Shown: one piece after another, positions 1 through 11,401 of the stretch
Layout of the letters: the number at the start of each line of letters is the position of its first letter
Numbering within the stretch: the first letter of the stretch is position 1
Assembly: GCF_963924675.1 (NCBI RefSeq)
Contig: NC_089226.1
Location: 45,897,124-45,961,123, forward strand
Direction: 5' to 3'
Origin: Phocoena phocoena
Lineage: Eukaryota > Chordata > Mammalia > Artiodactyla > Phocoenidae
DNA length: 64,000 bases
Made by a program: the position numbers and the translations under genes
The notes under the pieces: generated by a model
Databases searched by the model: none
Told to the model about the DNA's origin: nothing
The model's input: only the letters and a program-made list of their open reading frames with translations

Positions 1-330
1 TGAAATCTTGAGTTATAGATATGATTAACCAAAGAGCCAAGAATCTGGAAGACAAAGGCAAGTGAATGGCTCCTTGTATTTTACAAGGTCTGACCAGGTT
101 TTCAGTTTAAAAATATGCAGGTAATTTGTGTTGGAGCTCTAGTGTGTCAGGGAATATTCTTGAAAAACTAAACCAGAAAAGTTTCTGTCAGCATTAATTA
201 AAATTAGATACTATAGAAGCCCAAGAAGGCATAATCCCTGGGGAAATGTGGAACTAAGGCTCCAGATAAATTCATGCTGCTGAAAGCATGGGAATGTCCT
301 GTGGTATGGAGTATGGCCACCCGAGGTTCA
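1..330. other. Unannotated sequence, no gene seen
   Basis: AT-rich sequence with frequent stops on both strands. I see no recognised repeat, RNA gene or exon signal. Confidence 0.5.
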
Positions 331-606
331 AATGACAACATCTGAATAAAAGTACATTGTTGCCCAACTGGAGATTTTATTTCCTAGCATCCCTTGCAGC
401 TAGGTGTGGTTATGTGATTAAGTTCTTGCCAGTGAGATGTGAGTGCAAGTGATGTGTGCAAATTCTGTCTCAATTACTTAAAGTTGCCTGTAAAGTGGTC
501 CAGGACAGTGTTCAAGAGATGGCAGAGAAACAAAAGGGAGGACAGTCAGGTCCCTGTGTGTCTTCAGGGAGCCACAATGACCCACAGACCTGGACTGCTA
601 CCTGTG
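331..606 (+). repeat. Possible old interspersed repeat, family not assigned
   Basis: The stretch with 'cagctaggtgtggttatgtg' and 'cagacctggactgctacctg' resembles a widespread old mammalian repeat (an LTR or DNA transposon). I cannot name the family. The short overlapping reading frames here are not coding. Confidence 0.35.
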
Positions 607-616
607 AGAGAATATT

Positions 617-930
617 TTTTATATATATATATAGTTATATATATATATATATAGTTATATAACTATATATATATAGTTATATATATATATATAGAGAGAG
701 AGAGTATAGTTGATTTACAATGGTGTGTTAGTTTCAGGTGTACAGGCCATATACAACAAACCCACGGCAAACATCATTCTCAATGGTGAAAAACTGACAG
801 CATTTCCTCTAAGATCAGGAACAAGACAAGGATGTCCACTCTCGCCACTATTATTCAACGTAGCTTTGGAAGTCCTAGCCACAGCAATCAGCGAAGAAAA
901 AGAAATAAAAGGAATCCAAATTGGAAAAGA
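617..930. mobile_element. Inverted (twin-primed) L1 fragment with TA/GA microsatellite
   Basis: Bases 617-696 are a TA-rich microsatellite followed by a short GA run. Bases ~700-743 match an L1 3' UTR end in antisense (GTTGATTTACAATGGTGTG). From ~744 the sequence switches abruptly to sense L1 ORF2, encoding the reverse transcriptase stretch with [16 protein letters not shown]. The 10-mer AGAGAATATT lies at 607-616 and again at 931-940, as expected for a TSD. Antisense 3' end plus inverted upstream segment is the classic twin-priming structure. The TA run probably occupies the place of the original poly(T). Confidence 0.6.
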
Positions 931-946
931 AGAGAATATTGTATTT

Positions 947-1890
947 TGAAATCTCATTATATCATTAACTATGAAATACTGTGTTTATGCCCTAACACAG
1001 TAATTCAGAGGAGGGCCTCTGAGAGGCACTGACATTTGAGGCAAGATGTGAATGATGAGAGAAAAACAATTATTTTGAAGAGTTGATGGAAAGATGTACT
1101 TGGGAGAGAGAATAAACGGTGCAGATGCCAGAAGGAGTTATTCTGAGTTCAAAGAGCCAAAAGAAGGCATCATCCAAGCACAGTAATGTAAGATAGCCTC
1201 TTACCCCACAAGCACTAAATGAGAAACACAGACATTTACCCAAGTTATCTCCAAACAGAGGCCCAGTTGTGATCACACAGACTCCCGAAGATGGTCTATA
1301 CATTGTTTTGTATTCCTACATAATGTCCAGAGATATACCTAACTAGCCCTGGAAGTAATAAAGCAATATCCATAGAAATCTCCCAAGTCCAGTAGTCACT
1401 GGCTGTGTCTACCCCTTGTTAATCCTGCTCCCTTATCTTTGTCATTCCTTCTTTCTCCACACTCACTGTGCTCAAGCTTCCTTCCCCAGTTAAGCTCAGC
1501 TCTCAGCAAAGAACCCAGAAAACTCCTTCAGACTAAAATAGAAGCAAATGGTTACCCTCAATCCATAATCCAGAATGAGAATATTCACAGTTTGACAAAA
1601 CTTAATTTCCAGCCTGTCTAAAAGAAAATTCTTACACTGAGATTTAAGTGTGGGAGTTGGGACTAATGTCTAGCTAATTCAGCTACGTTGAGGCCACCCA
1701 TATCCCAGCCTGATAAAACAACTTTATAGTCAGTCAGGACTTCATATTATTTGAGACTAAATTAAGCCAGGTATCTACCTTCTAAACCAGTAAAACCTAA
1801 GTATGCAAACCTTAAATAAGCTTCATGTGCTTTTCTTCCCAAAATGAAGCAATGGAGAACGTGACCTGTTAGAACTTCTCTGGGGTCAAT
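947..1890. other. Unannotated sequence
   Basis: No gene, RNA or recognised repeat. The only open frames are under 80 codons and have no family resemblance. Confidence 0.5.
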
Positions 1891-1908
1891 TAAGTGTGCT
1901 TGGTTCTA

Positions 1909-2970
1909 ACTCTGACATAAATCACAGCAAGATCTTTTTTTGACCCACCTCCTAGAGTAATGGAAATAAAAACAAAAATAAGCAAATGGGACCTAATGAA
2001 ACTTAAAACCTTTTGAACAGCAAAGGAAACTATAAACAAGATGAAAAGACAACACTCAGAATGGGAGAAAATATTTGCAAACGAATCAACAGACAAAGGA
2101 TTAATCTCCAAAATATATAAACAGCTCATGCAGCTCAGTATTAAAAAAACAAACAACCCAATCAGAAAGTGGGCAGAAGATCTAAATAGACATCTCTCCA
2201 AAGAAGACATACAGATGGCCAAGAAGCACATGAAAAGCTGCTCAACATCACTAATTATTAGAGAAATGCAAATCAAAACTACAATGAGGTATCACCTCAC
2301 ACCAGTTAGAATGGGCATCATCAGAAAATCTACAAGTAACAAATGCTGGAGAGGGTGTGGAGAAAAGGGACCCCTCTTGCACTGTTGGTGGGAATGTAAA
2401 TTGATACAGCCACTATGGAGAACAGTATGGAGGTTCCTTAAAAAACTAAAAATAGAATTACCATATGATCCAGAAATCCCAGTACTGAGCATATACCCAG
2501 AGAAAACCATAATTCAAAAAGACACACGTACCCCAATGTTCATTGCAGCACTATTTACAATAGCCAGGTCATGGAAGCAGCCTAAATGCCCATTGACAGA
2601 TGAATGGATAAAGAAGATGTGGTACATATATACAAAGGAATATTACTCAGCCAAAGGAACAAAATTGGGTCATTTGTAGAGATGTGATGGACCTAGATAC
2701 TGGCATACAGAGTGAAGTAAGTCAGAAAGAAAAAAACAAATATCGTATATTAATGCATATATGTGGAATCTAGAAAAATGGTACAGATGAACCAGTTTGC
2801 AAGGCAGAAATAGAGACACAGACATAGAGAACAAACATATGGACACCAAGGGGGAAAAGCAGGGAGGGGAATGAATTGGGAGATTGGGTTTGACATATAT
2901 ATACTAATATGTATAAAATAGATAACTAATAAGAACCTGCTGTATAAAAAAAATAAAATTAAAAAATAAA
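1909..2970 (+). mobile_element. 5'-truncated LINE-1 with 17-bp TSD
   Basis: The 3' end of a LINE-1 in sense orientation: ORF2 C-terminal region, a short 3' UTR, and an A-rich tail at 2945-2970. The 17-mer AAGTGTGCTTGGTTCTA flanks it at 1892-1908 and 2971-2987, a perfect TSD marking target-primed reverse transcription. About 1.06 kb of the usual 6-kb element is present. The exact TSD argues for a moderately young insertion. Confidence 0.93.
2041..2679 (+). pseudogene. LINE-1 ORF2 C-terminal remnant (212 codons open)
   Basis: An open frame of 212 codons covering the C-terminal part of L1 ORF2p, downstream of endonuclease and reverse transcriptase. It contains the family-typical [20 protein letters not shown] and [12 protein letters not shown] segments, the latter near the usual end of ORF2. 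An upstream in-frame stop and the absence of EN and RT domains make it non-functional. It belongs to the truncated L1 at 1909-2970. The short open frames on the opposite strand are shadows of it. Confidence 0.9.
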
Positions 2971-2987
2971 AAGTGTGCTTGGTTCTA

Positions 2988-3180
2988 GGCTGGTTAGCAG
3001 CGCCTCTGACAGCGAGAGTAGAGCAGGTGACCCAGACAGCCAGCAAGTGACAAGTGGCTTTCCACAGCTGGCCTCGGAAACGCAGAGCCCAAGTGTAATC
3101 ACATTTACTGCTATATTGAAAAAGAATCATCTCCACAATTAAATTTACTAGCCATTAAATAGTTATTGCTTTGTTTGTAC
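2988..3180. other. Unannotated sequence
   Basis: Spacer between the L1 and the candidate retrocopy. Nothing recognised. Confidence 0.4.
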
Positions 3181-3200
3181 CAAAGTGGTCGAATTGCATT

Positions 3201-3515
3201 TCTTGCTTTACTGGACTTTTTTATTTTCTCTAGTGGCTAAGGATGCTTTCCTTGGCATAGAATTTGTATCTCTAATAGCATGCCCTGTTGGTTGTTTAAA
3301 AAGCTCTAAAAAGAATGGAGACAAAGAAATCAAAGTTGGGAAGCAGTATGGCAGTGGTGCTGCAGGTCCCAGCCTGAAGGCCAAGAATTTTAGGGAGCTG
3401 CAGAGTTATTTCGGGGTGCCCAGACTCCATCCTCTGGGCACCAAGCGTTGTCACAGCCTGCTTAAATGTCTTGCACACATGTCTGACCTACATAGAATAA
3501 ATAAAACTTTAACTT
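3201..3515 (+). pseudogene. Candidate retrocopy of unidentified transcript
   Basis: About 315 bp bounded by near-identical repeats: CAAAGTGGTCGAATTGCATT at 3181-3200 and CAAAGTGGTATTGCATT at 3516-3532, the first with three extra bases. The insert ends with AATAAATAAAACTTTAACTT, which looks like a poly(A) signal plus a decayed A-rich tail. One frame is open through the block and includes GKQYGSGAAGPSLKAKNFRE. I do not recognise the product. It could be a processed pseudogene, a 3' UTR retrocopy, or chance similarity of the flanks. Confidence 0.35.
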
Positions 3516-3532
3516 CAAAGTGGTATTGCATT

Positions 3533-4388
3533 CATAGTAGCTTTTTATCATTTATTATAATATAGTAGTGTGTGATATTTTTTATTTGAAAGAGAAGCCT
3601 TCATTCTTGAAACCATAGACAATCACTGACATCATTATCTATACAATTGAACATCATATAAAGCTAACACAAGAATAGCCTTCAGTAAAGTAGCTTATTA
3701 GGAGTATGACTCTTCTCGGAATGATGATCATGTCGTAATGCAGAGTTTTCAACCCTTCAGGACTTTAGTTGAAGTGATGGTGGCTTTTGTAGGCACAGAC
3801 TAGAGAGTAACTAAATTTTGGACTTATCAAAGTCTACAGATTTTCTTGAGAGAAATGGTTATGTATAAAGAATGTTCTCCCAAAATAGGAACTTCAGTAG
3901 GTAGGACATCAGCAGAAAATGTCAACCTGTTCACGCCTCTAAATAAAAAAGAGGACATGGCCTTAGTCATTATTCACAACCTGGAGTTGCCAGGAACCCC
4001 AGTTCAACAGGAAATGTTCACTGGTTGTCACGTAAGGGAAATACAGCTCCCAGTTTGCACATATGCCTGAGACTCAACTCTGCCAGGGGACCAGTATATT
4101 CTAGACAGGAACCAAAAGATCATGTCTGCCACCAGCTGCAACCTCCAAGGGGAAAAACCAGATCATCATTTTTCTAGCCCTGGGACCAAGAATGTTGGTC
4201 TGGGTGCAGGGAAGTTGTTGTGACTTCATATTTTATGACATGAACTGTCACCTCATTTTCGTCATGCCTGGAGGAAGGAAAGTTGACTTTGGTTGAAGCA
4301 TGCAGTAGACAAAGTGAATCAAACTGTCTGTCTATAAATAGTTCAAGACAACCTGGCTTTCATGCCATACTGCTCCTGGGCTGTAACT
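3533..4388. other. Unannotated sequence
   Basis: No supported gene or repeat. A 74-codon open frame at 3846-4070 has no family features. Confidence 0.4.
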
Positions 4389-4485
4389 TCCTTCAAGATA
4401 AGAATTATGTCCCGACCACTCAACATGGTGCCTGGACTATAGCACAAATTCAATAAATATTTGTGGAGTAAATTACTGAATTTCT
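4389..4485 (+). repeat. LINE-2 3'-end fragment
   Basis: Carries the typical L2 tail: 'tgcctggactatagcac' followed by a form of 'caataaatatttgtgga'. Highly diverged and ancient. Confidence 0.55.
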
Positions 4486-5949
4486 AAATAAGACACTCAA
4501 AGCTGAGTTGGGTCTCTGAGTTGTCCCTTTTCCTGTTACACTGAGAGATTATTGCTTTCTCTTTCTTTGAAGTGAGTGTACAACGTAGGAAAGCTAGGTA
4601 GTTTCCTCAAGCAGTATCACAATTCTAAGAGGTTGATTCCTTTATCACCACAGAAACTGGGTTTGCTGTTGTCCCATTTTCCAAATATGTAGATTCAAGC
4701 GGTAGGCTGAAAGAGACGTGCCCGAACCTAGATTTTGATGCCAGAAGTTTCTTGAAGCATCAAGAACTCTGAAAAGCCTGACGTTATTAGGTACATTTTA
4801 CTATTTAAATATCTGATTTTAATTCCCTTCCCTAAAACCAGAAATGAAAAAGGGTGATGCCTGAGAGTTAGAGCTGTGAAGCTCTCTCAATGCCCTCAAC
4901 TATAACCACAATGAAACTGAATAAACTAAGCCTTCCTCTCTGCCCAACGTGTATCTGCTTATAGTTCGATCCCGGCCCTCTCGTCTGTAATTATTTGTTT
5001 ATGTGTTTGTCTCCCCTAAGAGATCATGAGATCCTTGAGGACAACGACCTCATGTTATTAGTGTCTGTAACCCCTCAGCCCGGCACAGGGACGGGTGTTG
5101 GCTCAGTGCTACATCAATATCTGCTGGCTGTTACTGAATTCATTTGTCTTCATTCACGCTTCATTTAGTGAAATTTCTGATAAAACTCTCGTCACTTTTG
5201 TGTTTTTGAGACCAGCTCTGTATCTCACCATCTCACCTGCCCTTATTCTTTCTCTTCTTTCATTTTTTGTACTTTATTGAGTCCATAGCATCACCAAATG
5301 GCAGGACTGACAACCCCAGATATCGGATTAAGACAGGCAAGGAGCAGCAATCCTAGAGTCATCCCTTACTGGGACCCAGCAGCAGGCCTAGACCCACTCT
5401 CATTCATTAAAACATAAACTTTGAGCTGAAGCAACCACCTCCAAGGTAGCCCTTCCTTTGCTGAATCTTTTGCCAAAAACAGTCAAACCTAAATAAGAAA
5501 GATTTTTTTATATAAATTATTTGAGACTTGATAGCAAACAACCTTCCTGTCTTCCAACCATGCACCATCATCATCATCATCATCATTACCATCATTTATT
5601 AAGTGTTTAGTACATACCACATACTGTTCTAAGTCCTTTGTTGTTAATTAACAGCCCTAGTACACACATACTTGTATACATTTATATACGTTATCTTATA
5701 TGCATATATTATTTTTATCTTCATTTTTCAGATAAGAAAACTACCCAGTGTCCCATAAATATTACAAACAGAATAGAAACCAAACAAAATGAATACAAAT
5801 CTGCCTTCCTTACCTTCCACATCTAAACTGGCAGTTCTTACTTTTAATCTTCCCTGTATCAGTGTTAGCTTTCAAATATGAGATTCTTAGAGAGTGAATC
5901 TGAGAAAAGGATATGGACATGGAAAATTGCCACCTGAAAATAATGATTA
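4486..5949. other. Mostly unannotated; weak L2 tail and short CAT microsatellite
   Basis: Around 5020-5110 there is a faint L2 3'-end pattern ('gatccttgaggacaacgacc', 'cccggcacaggg'). A short (CAT)n tract sits at about 5565-5596. No gene seen. Confidence 0.4.
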
Positions 5950-6050
5950 TAGGTTTACTTATCTGTTCATCAACATGTATTGCGCAACTACTATATGTTA
6001 GATACTATTTTAGATGACGGAGACTAAAAAAACAAAAGTTCCTTTTTGAG
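5950..6050 (-). repeat. LINE-2 end fragment, antisense
   Basis: The stretch 'caacatgtattgcgcaac' followed by 'tactatatgttagatac' is the reverse complement pattern of an L2 3' end. Short and diverged. Confidence 0.4.
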
Positions 6051-6079
6051 ATGACTCAGACCTGATCTTCAAGTTAGAA

Positions 6080-6240
6080 TTTAAGCTTCCCAACTTGCAT
6101 ACTATGTAACTGTGAACCAATCACTTAGCCTCTGTCTGGGCTGCAGTTTCATCTTGTAGTCAAGGATGATAATACTACTTTATAGGTTGGTCTAAGGATC
6201 AAATTGAAATCATGAGACCAAATTGTTACAATGGTTGATA
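6080..6240 (+). repeat. MIR SINE fragment
   Basis: Shows the MIR core order: 'actgtgaaccaatcact', 'cagtttcatcttgtagtc', 'gataatactactttatagg', then 'aggatcaaattgaaat'. Ancient mammalian tRNA-derived SINE. Confidence 0.6.
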
Positions 6241-6249
6241 TGGCCCTAG

Positions 6250-6690
6250 GTGATCTCACCTCAACCACTCTCTTCTTCATGCTGTTTGGCTACGATGGTG
6301 CTGACAGATTCCCCTTCCCCCCACATATACCCAGAGAACTCTCTCAGCTCTTTCAAGTTTTCTTCAAATATCACCTCTGAAGGAAGTCAATGATTATCAG
6401 AAAATTCCACCTGCCCTTTCCCTCACTCTGACATCCCTGATCCCACTTGCCATAAATCTACTTTTTTTCTCTGTAACATTTATCACCTTTTAACATGTCA
6501 TGTAATTTAATGATTTATTACGTTTATAGCCCATCTATTCCATATCTATTCTTTTCCTTTGCATAGGGACAGAAACTTTTGCCTACTTTATTCACTGACG
6601 TATCCCAAGTACCTGGAAAAGGTCCTAGTTCATGATAGGTACTCAATAAATAGAGATTAAGTGAATGAATGTGTATGAGTTTGCACAGTG
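6250..6690 (+). repeat. LINE-2 3' region
   Basis: Follows the order of the L2 3' region: CT-rich segment, 'ttttctctgtaacattt', 'tatcaccttttaacatg', 'catagggacagaaac', and the tail 'ggtactcaataaatag' with 'gtgaatgaatg'. No coding potential. Confidence 0.65.
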
Positions 6691-7204
6691 CTTGGCATAT
6701 ATAGTTCAAAAAAACTGTTAAAATGTGTCCTCTTTCTCCAGGAAGAGCACAGTATGATTAAAAATACTCAATCTGAAGACATTTCCAAAAAAACCTTTTT
6801 TTTTTTTTTTTTTGGTTGCAAAGTTTTCTCTCCTTAACAAAGCTCTTTTCAGTTTGACTGCGATTTACATTTTTCTCACACACAGCATGTACCTTTCCTG
6901 CATGACAGATTTTCTGGAGATTGATTCTGCTCATGCTGGGCTTTTTGCCAGTTCTTCCATATGCTGGGCAGTGACTAGGTAGGAGAAGCTAGCCACTCTG
7001 CGATCTGGTTCTCCTGAGAATATCCTTGACCAGCCCACAAAGTGATCATTAGACAGTTACATTTCTTGGAATCCTACCATGTGCCTTGCTCTGTTCTCAG
7101 GATTCTGGGGATTGAAAAAGGATCAGAGGGGTAAGAAAAAATGTAGGATGTGGCCAGTATCTTCAAGGAGTGCCCAATACATGACTCTTTCAAATATAGT
7201 CTAA

Positions 7205-7435
7205 TAGAACAGAATGCTTGTGTTCAAATCATGGCTCTACCATTCACTAGTCATGTGTGACCTTGCACAAATGACTTAACTTCTTTCAGTCCTGAATTCC
7301 TTGCCTGAAAAAAAAAAAGGTGATAATAATACTACTTCATAGGATTGCTGAGAGGTAAAAATGATGCTTAGGAAAATACGAGATAAAAATGCTCAGAGTT
7401 GTGCTTGGTACATTGTAGATCCTGCTTTATAAACC
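7205..7435 (+). repeat. MIR SINE
   Basis: Near full-length MIR pattern: 'catggctctaccattcac', 'gtgtgaccttgcacaaat', 'gataataatactacttcat', 'ttgctgagaggtaaaaat', then the 3' part. Diverged. Confidence 0.65.
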
Positions 7436-7519
7436 TTCACTTTTATATTAAGCACCACCTGACAAAACAAAGGCATATGAAATAAGAGTAAATAACCATC
7501 AAGGGTTAAATGAGCATGA

Positions 7520-7870
7520 GTGGCATTGGAGTCAGAGGATTCATGGTGGCTGCAGTAATCCAAGAGAGCTTTTCTTCATTCCTTTATTCATTTGCTAAAC
7601 ATATAGTGAGAGAATCTACTGCTTCACTTTGAGGAGTTCTAAATTTGGTGGAGGAGATAGGACAGCAAACACAATGTATTGTGAAATATGTGATGGGAGC
7701 AGTACTGAGAAAGGTCACTCTGATGACAGTGTGATATATAACATATGTTGTGCAGGTGAGTCAACACAAGAAGACCTGTCTGGAATTTTTAAATATATTT
7801 CCAGGTGAGATGCTATGAGAGTTTGAAGAAAGGATACTGACAGTTGGAGAGGACAAAAGCAAGAACTATT
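7520..7870 (-). repeat. Possible LINE-2 fragment, antisense
   Basis: 'gtggctgcagtaatccaag' and 'gaaaggtcactctgatgac' fit the antisense of the L2-type sequence lying in sense orientation just downstream. Family assignment uncertain. Confidence 0.35.
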
Positions 7871-7959
7871 TAACAGGTTGCTACTACTGGACATATTTAA
7901 TCTATCAGTATCATTTTACATGGAGTCGACACCTTCTCCTCTTTAAAACACTTTCTTCT

Positions 7960-9240
7960 CTTGGATTTCAAGACATCACACTCTCATGTTTTTCTTCCCA
8001 CTTCCCTGGTAGCTCCTTCTCAGTAGCCTTAGCTTGTTTGTTTTCTTCTTCCTGTCCTCTTAACCTTGGGTTTCCCAGGACTTAGCATTAAGACTTCATC
8101 TCTTTTCTAGCTATACTCATCCCCTTGCTGAATCTTGGTATTCCTACCATGAATTCCCATGACAGCACATTTCACCTATATGTTGACACTTTAAATTCTT
8201 ATCTCTAGATTAGATCTCTGCCTTCAACTCCAGATCTGTATATACAATTGTCTTCTCTGCATATCCACTTGGCTATCTAACAGACATCTCTAACCTAACA
8301 TGCCCCAAAACAAGCTCCTAACCTTCTACCCTATACCTGCTCTAACCATGGTTTTCCCCATGTCAGTTCATCACAACTCTATTCCTTGAGTTGCTCAAAC
8401 ATAAACTTCAAAGTGATGGGCGTGATCTTGACTCATTCCTTTCTCTCAGTTCTGTTGGTTCTACCTTCAAACTATCCCAGAAAACGACTTCCCTCAAATT
8501 CCGTAGCTGTTCTACCAGTCCAAGCCACCGTCCTCTCTCATCTTAATAACTGTAGCAACCTCCTAAATGGTATCCCTGTTTCCACTCTTGACCACGTGCA
8601 GTGCAGTGTCCACACAGTAGTCAGTCTTGATGCTTTCAAGACGTGAGTTAGATAATGACACTCCTGGGCTCACAAGATTCACAAGGCTCCTAGCTCTTTC
8701 AGAGTCCAAGTCAAAAAGAACTTACAATAGCTAAAAAGCCCCTAAGCAATACAGTCTCCATCATCTCCTTGTTCACATCTCCTAAGTCCGTCCACCTCAG
8801 CCTTGCTGGTCTCCTTGCTGTTCTTGGAATACTGTAGTCACATTTCCACCTGAGGGCTCTGTTCCAGCTCTTCTCTCTACCTGAATCTTCCCTTAAATAT
8901 CCCATGGCTTCTTCCTTCAACTATAAATCTTTGCTCAAATGTCATGTTTCTAATAAAAACTTTTCTTAACCTACTATTTAAAATTCCCACCTCTTCCACT
9001 TATTACCCCTTCCCTGCCTAATTTTTCTCCATAGCCCATATCACCTTCAAACATTTTATATAATTTGTTTTTGAAACTGTTTGCCTTTCCCTGTAAGAAG
9101 GTAAACTACAAGACATCAGGAATTTTGTCTGTTTTGTTCAGTGGACATCTCCAGTACCTAGAAGATTGTTTGATACGTAATAGACACTCAATACAATAAA
9201 TAGTTTCTGAACAAATAGCTGAATTGGTAATTCACTGAAT
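7960..9240 (+). repeat. Long LINE-2-like 3' segment
   Basis: About 1.3 kb with the common old-LINE order: 'ctgttggttctaccttcaaa', 'ccaagccaccgtcctctc', 'aactgtagcaacctcctaaa', 'ccacctgagggctctgttcc', 'tttgctcaaatgtcatg', and the tail 'tagacactcaatacaataaa'. The 86-codon frame at 8386-8646 lies inside it and is not a gene. Confidence 0.65.
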
Positions 9241-9684
9241 GGGAAGAGTAAAGATTGGAGGTAAAGATGAATCTAATATAATAGTGCTACTTTTATTGAG
9301 TAGAGGCAATGAAATCCACTTAAGTCTGGAAGTTGATAAGCTTGGAGAGCTCAAATTTTTTATTTGAGGTTTCTTTAAACTAGCTAAATAGAGACATCTA
9401 GGTTGGTAGTAAGAAGTAGGAGCCAGGAAAGGGGCTGGAGAGACACGGACATCCCAATGATGTAGAAAAACGCAAGTATCCACAGTCAGAATAAGAAGGA
9501 AGAAACCTGGTTATAGAACACTTAGAGAGGAGCAGAGAAAGAGAAACACGATAGCTGTCTTCTGCTACCACTCTGCCCACAGTGCCTAATGTAGTACAAT
9601 TAAAGTATTGTGCAGTATTGACAGTCACAGTTCAGATGTGTTCACTATCCATGAATGGAGTAACAAGGACTGTTTACTCTTGTT
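9241..9684. other. Unannotated, perhaps decayed antisense L2
   Basis: Faint resemblance to antisense L2 at the left. No gene or RNA recognised. Confidence 0.3.
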
Positions 9685-10180
9685 GCCACAATCTTGGCTC
9701 TCTATGCCCCGATGCTGAACAGAAATATGGAGACAGAATTATGAAGGAGAAAGAAAGAGTGGCTTTATTTCTTTGCCAGGGAAAGGGGAACACAGTAGGC
9801 TAGTGCCTCAAGAACTGTGCCCCCCTCACTGGGGAATAGGAAGAGGTTATATAGTCAAGGGTAGTGGTCAGAGGTATGTGATAAGGATCGAGGCAGTAAC
9901 AGTCTTACATTCTTTTTTCTTCTGCAAAGTTTCAAAAGGGTGGGGTTGCTGACAAGATTAGGGTGTGTGCAGGGTCTCCTAATTTTGATGAGCTTCTCTG
10001 GTCCCTTTAATCTGGCCTCAGGTGGTTTTGTGGCTACTCCTCCCTTGATTAGCAACCCTTCAAATCTGCCCTTCAGAACTCAGGGAAGGTCATGGAGTCT
10101 GGAGTCTTTCCTACAAGAAATGGCGGACAAAAGGCCTCCATGCCCAGGAACCCCATAGGGCTCTGCTTGGCATCACTCTC
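9685..10180 (-). repeat. Probable solo LTR (ERV class I type), antisense
   Basis: The sequence 'gtggctttatttctttgcca' (an antisense AATAAA context), 'ggttatatagtcaaggg', 'gatgagcttctctggtccct' and 'cttcagaactcagggaaggt' has the layout of an artiodactyl/cetacean endogenous retroviral LTR read backwards. No retroviral gene remnant adjoins it, so it would be a solo LTR. Ends are approximate and I could not fix a TSD. Confidence 0.45.
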
Positions 10181-11017
10181 TAACTTAAAAAAACAAAACC
10201 AGACAGAATTTATGAATGAACAGTTTTAGACACTGAACAGCAGATTGAGCAGGACATTAATCCCTGACAGAGGGGAAACCAAGTAGGTGAACCCTATAAT
10301 AACTTACTGCCTTGAGATGATAAACTTACTTATCATCTTACTGATGATACACTTACTGCCTGGAGAGAGTTTCCAGCTGTAATGCAGGGAAGGTATACTC
10401 AACAGAGTTCAGCAGTCTCCCTGAGTTGAGAAGACAGAGTTCAGAATTCAGAGAGGCCACAGTGGAAAGAATTTGCAATGCAGGGAGTGGAGAGGGCTAC
10501 ACAGAGACCTCTGGAGATCTGCAAATGTACCCCTCAAAACTTCAGCTGAGTAGTAATCATCACTTGCATTTGAGGAAAATACTCGAGGCCAGGAGAAAAA
10601 AAGCCACCAACAGTATCAGGCAGAACAATCTAAGGAGGTCACACATGGCTGGGCATACTTCCTGTTCCTATCAGCCAGGAGAAAAAAATTATCATATGAC
10701 ACATCAAGCAGAGCTCTCAGAAGAATATTTCCTCAGTAAAGGGAAAAATTGCTAAATTAAGGGAATGAGAGAGAAAATATGTCTCTAGGGCTGTCCAGAT
10801 TCTCTCAGGGAGAGAGAATGTCAAGTGTTCAGCAATGACACTGTTGCAGTAAAACCAAGAAGGCTTCAGTTTAAGAGAATGCCATGGTTCTGACTGTTAA
10901 GACATAACTATTGACTTCAGTGAGAGTAAACTTAGTAGGCATTGGATAGGCAGAGAGAAGAATGGTCAGTGGGGAGGAAATATGGAGCATTCATAGGACA
11001 GTAAGGAAGCAATTGTA
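10181..11017. other. Unannotated sequence
   Basis: A 109-codon open frame at 10426-10755 has no recognisable features. The block may be a decayed repeat, but I cannot name it. Confidence 0.35.
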
Positions 11018-11033
11018 AGAGTGTGATAATAAA

Positions 11034-11385
11034 AACACGACAACCCAAAACCTATGGGATGCAGCAAAAGCAGTTCTAAGAGGGAAATTTATAGCTATAC
11101 AAGCCTACCTCAAGAAACAAGAAAAATGTCAAATAAACAATCTAACCTTATACCTAAAGGAACTAGAGAAAGAAGAACAAACAAAACCTAAAGTTAGCAG
11201 AAGGAAAGAAATCATAAAGATCAGAGCAGAAATAAACGAAATAGAAACAAAGAAAACAATAGCAAAGATCAATAAAACTAAAAGCTGGTTCTTTGAAAAG
11301 ATAAACAAAATTGATAACCCATTAGCCAGACTCATGAAGAAAAAGGGGGAGAGGACTCAAATCAATAAATTTAGAAAAAAAAAAA
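11034..11385 (+). mobile_element. Internal LINE-1 ORF2 copy ending at a premature poly(A) site
   Basis: A 352-bp piece of L1 ORF2 (linker between endonuclease and reverse transcriptase). It ends 'ATCAATAAATTTAG' followed by an A-run at 11375-11386. The 16-mer AGAGTGTGATAATAAA flanks it at 11018-11033 and 11386-11401. The tail therefore follows a canonical AATAAA inside the coding region, not the normal L1 3' end. This is a retrotransposed, prematurely polyadenylated and 5'-truncated L1 transcript. Confidence 0.85.
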
Positions 11386-11401
11386 AGAGTGTGATAATAA
11401 A

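Noticed and set aside
5407..5595. Met-rich open frame
   Set aside because: The methionine run is the reverse of the short (CAT)n microsatellite.
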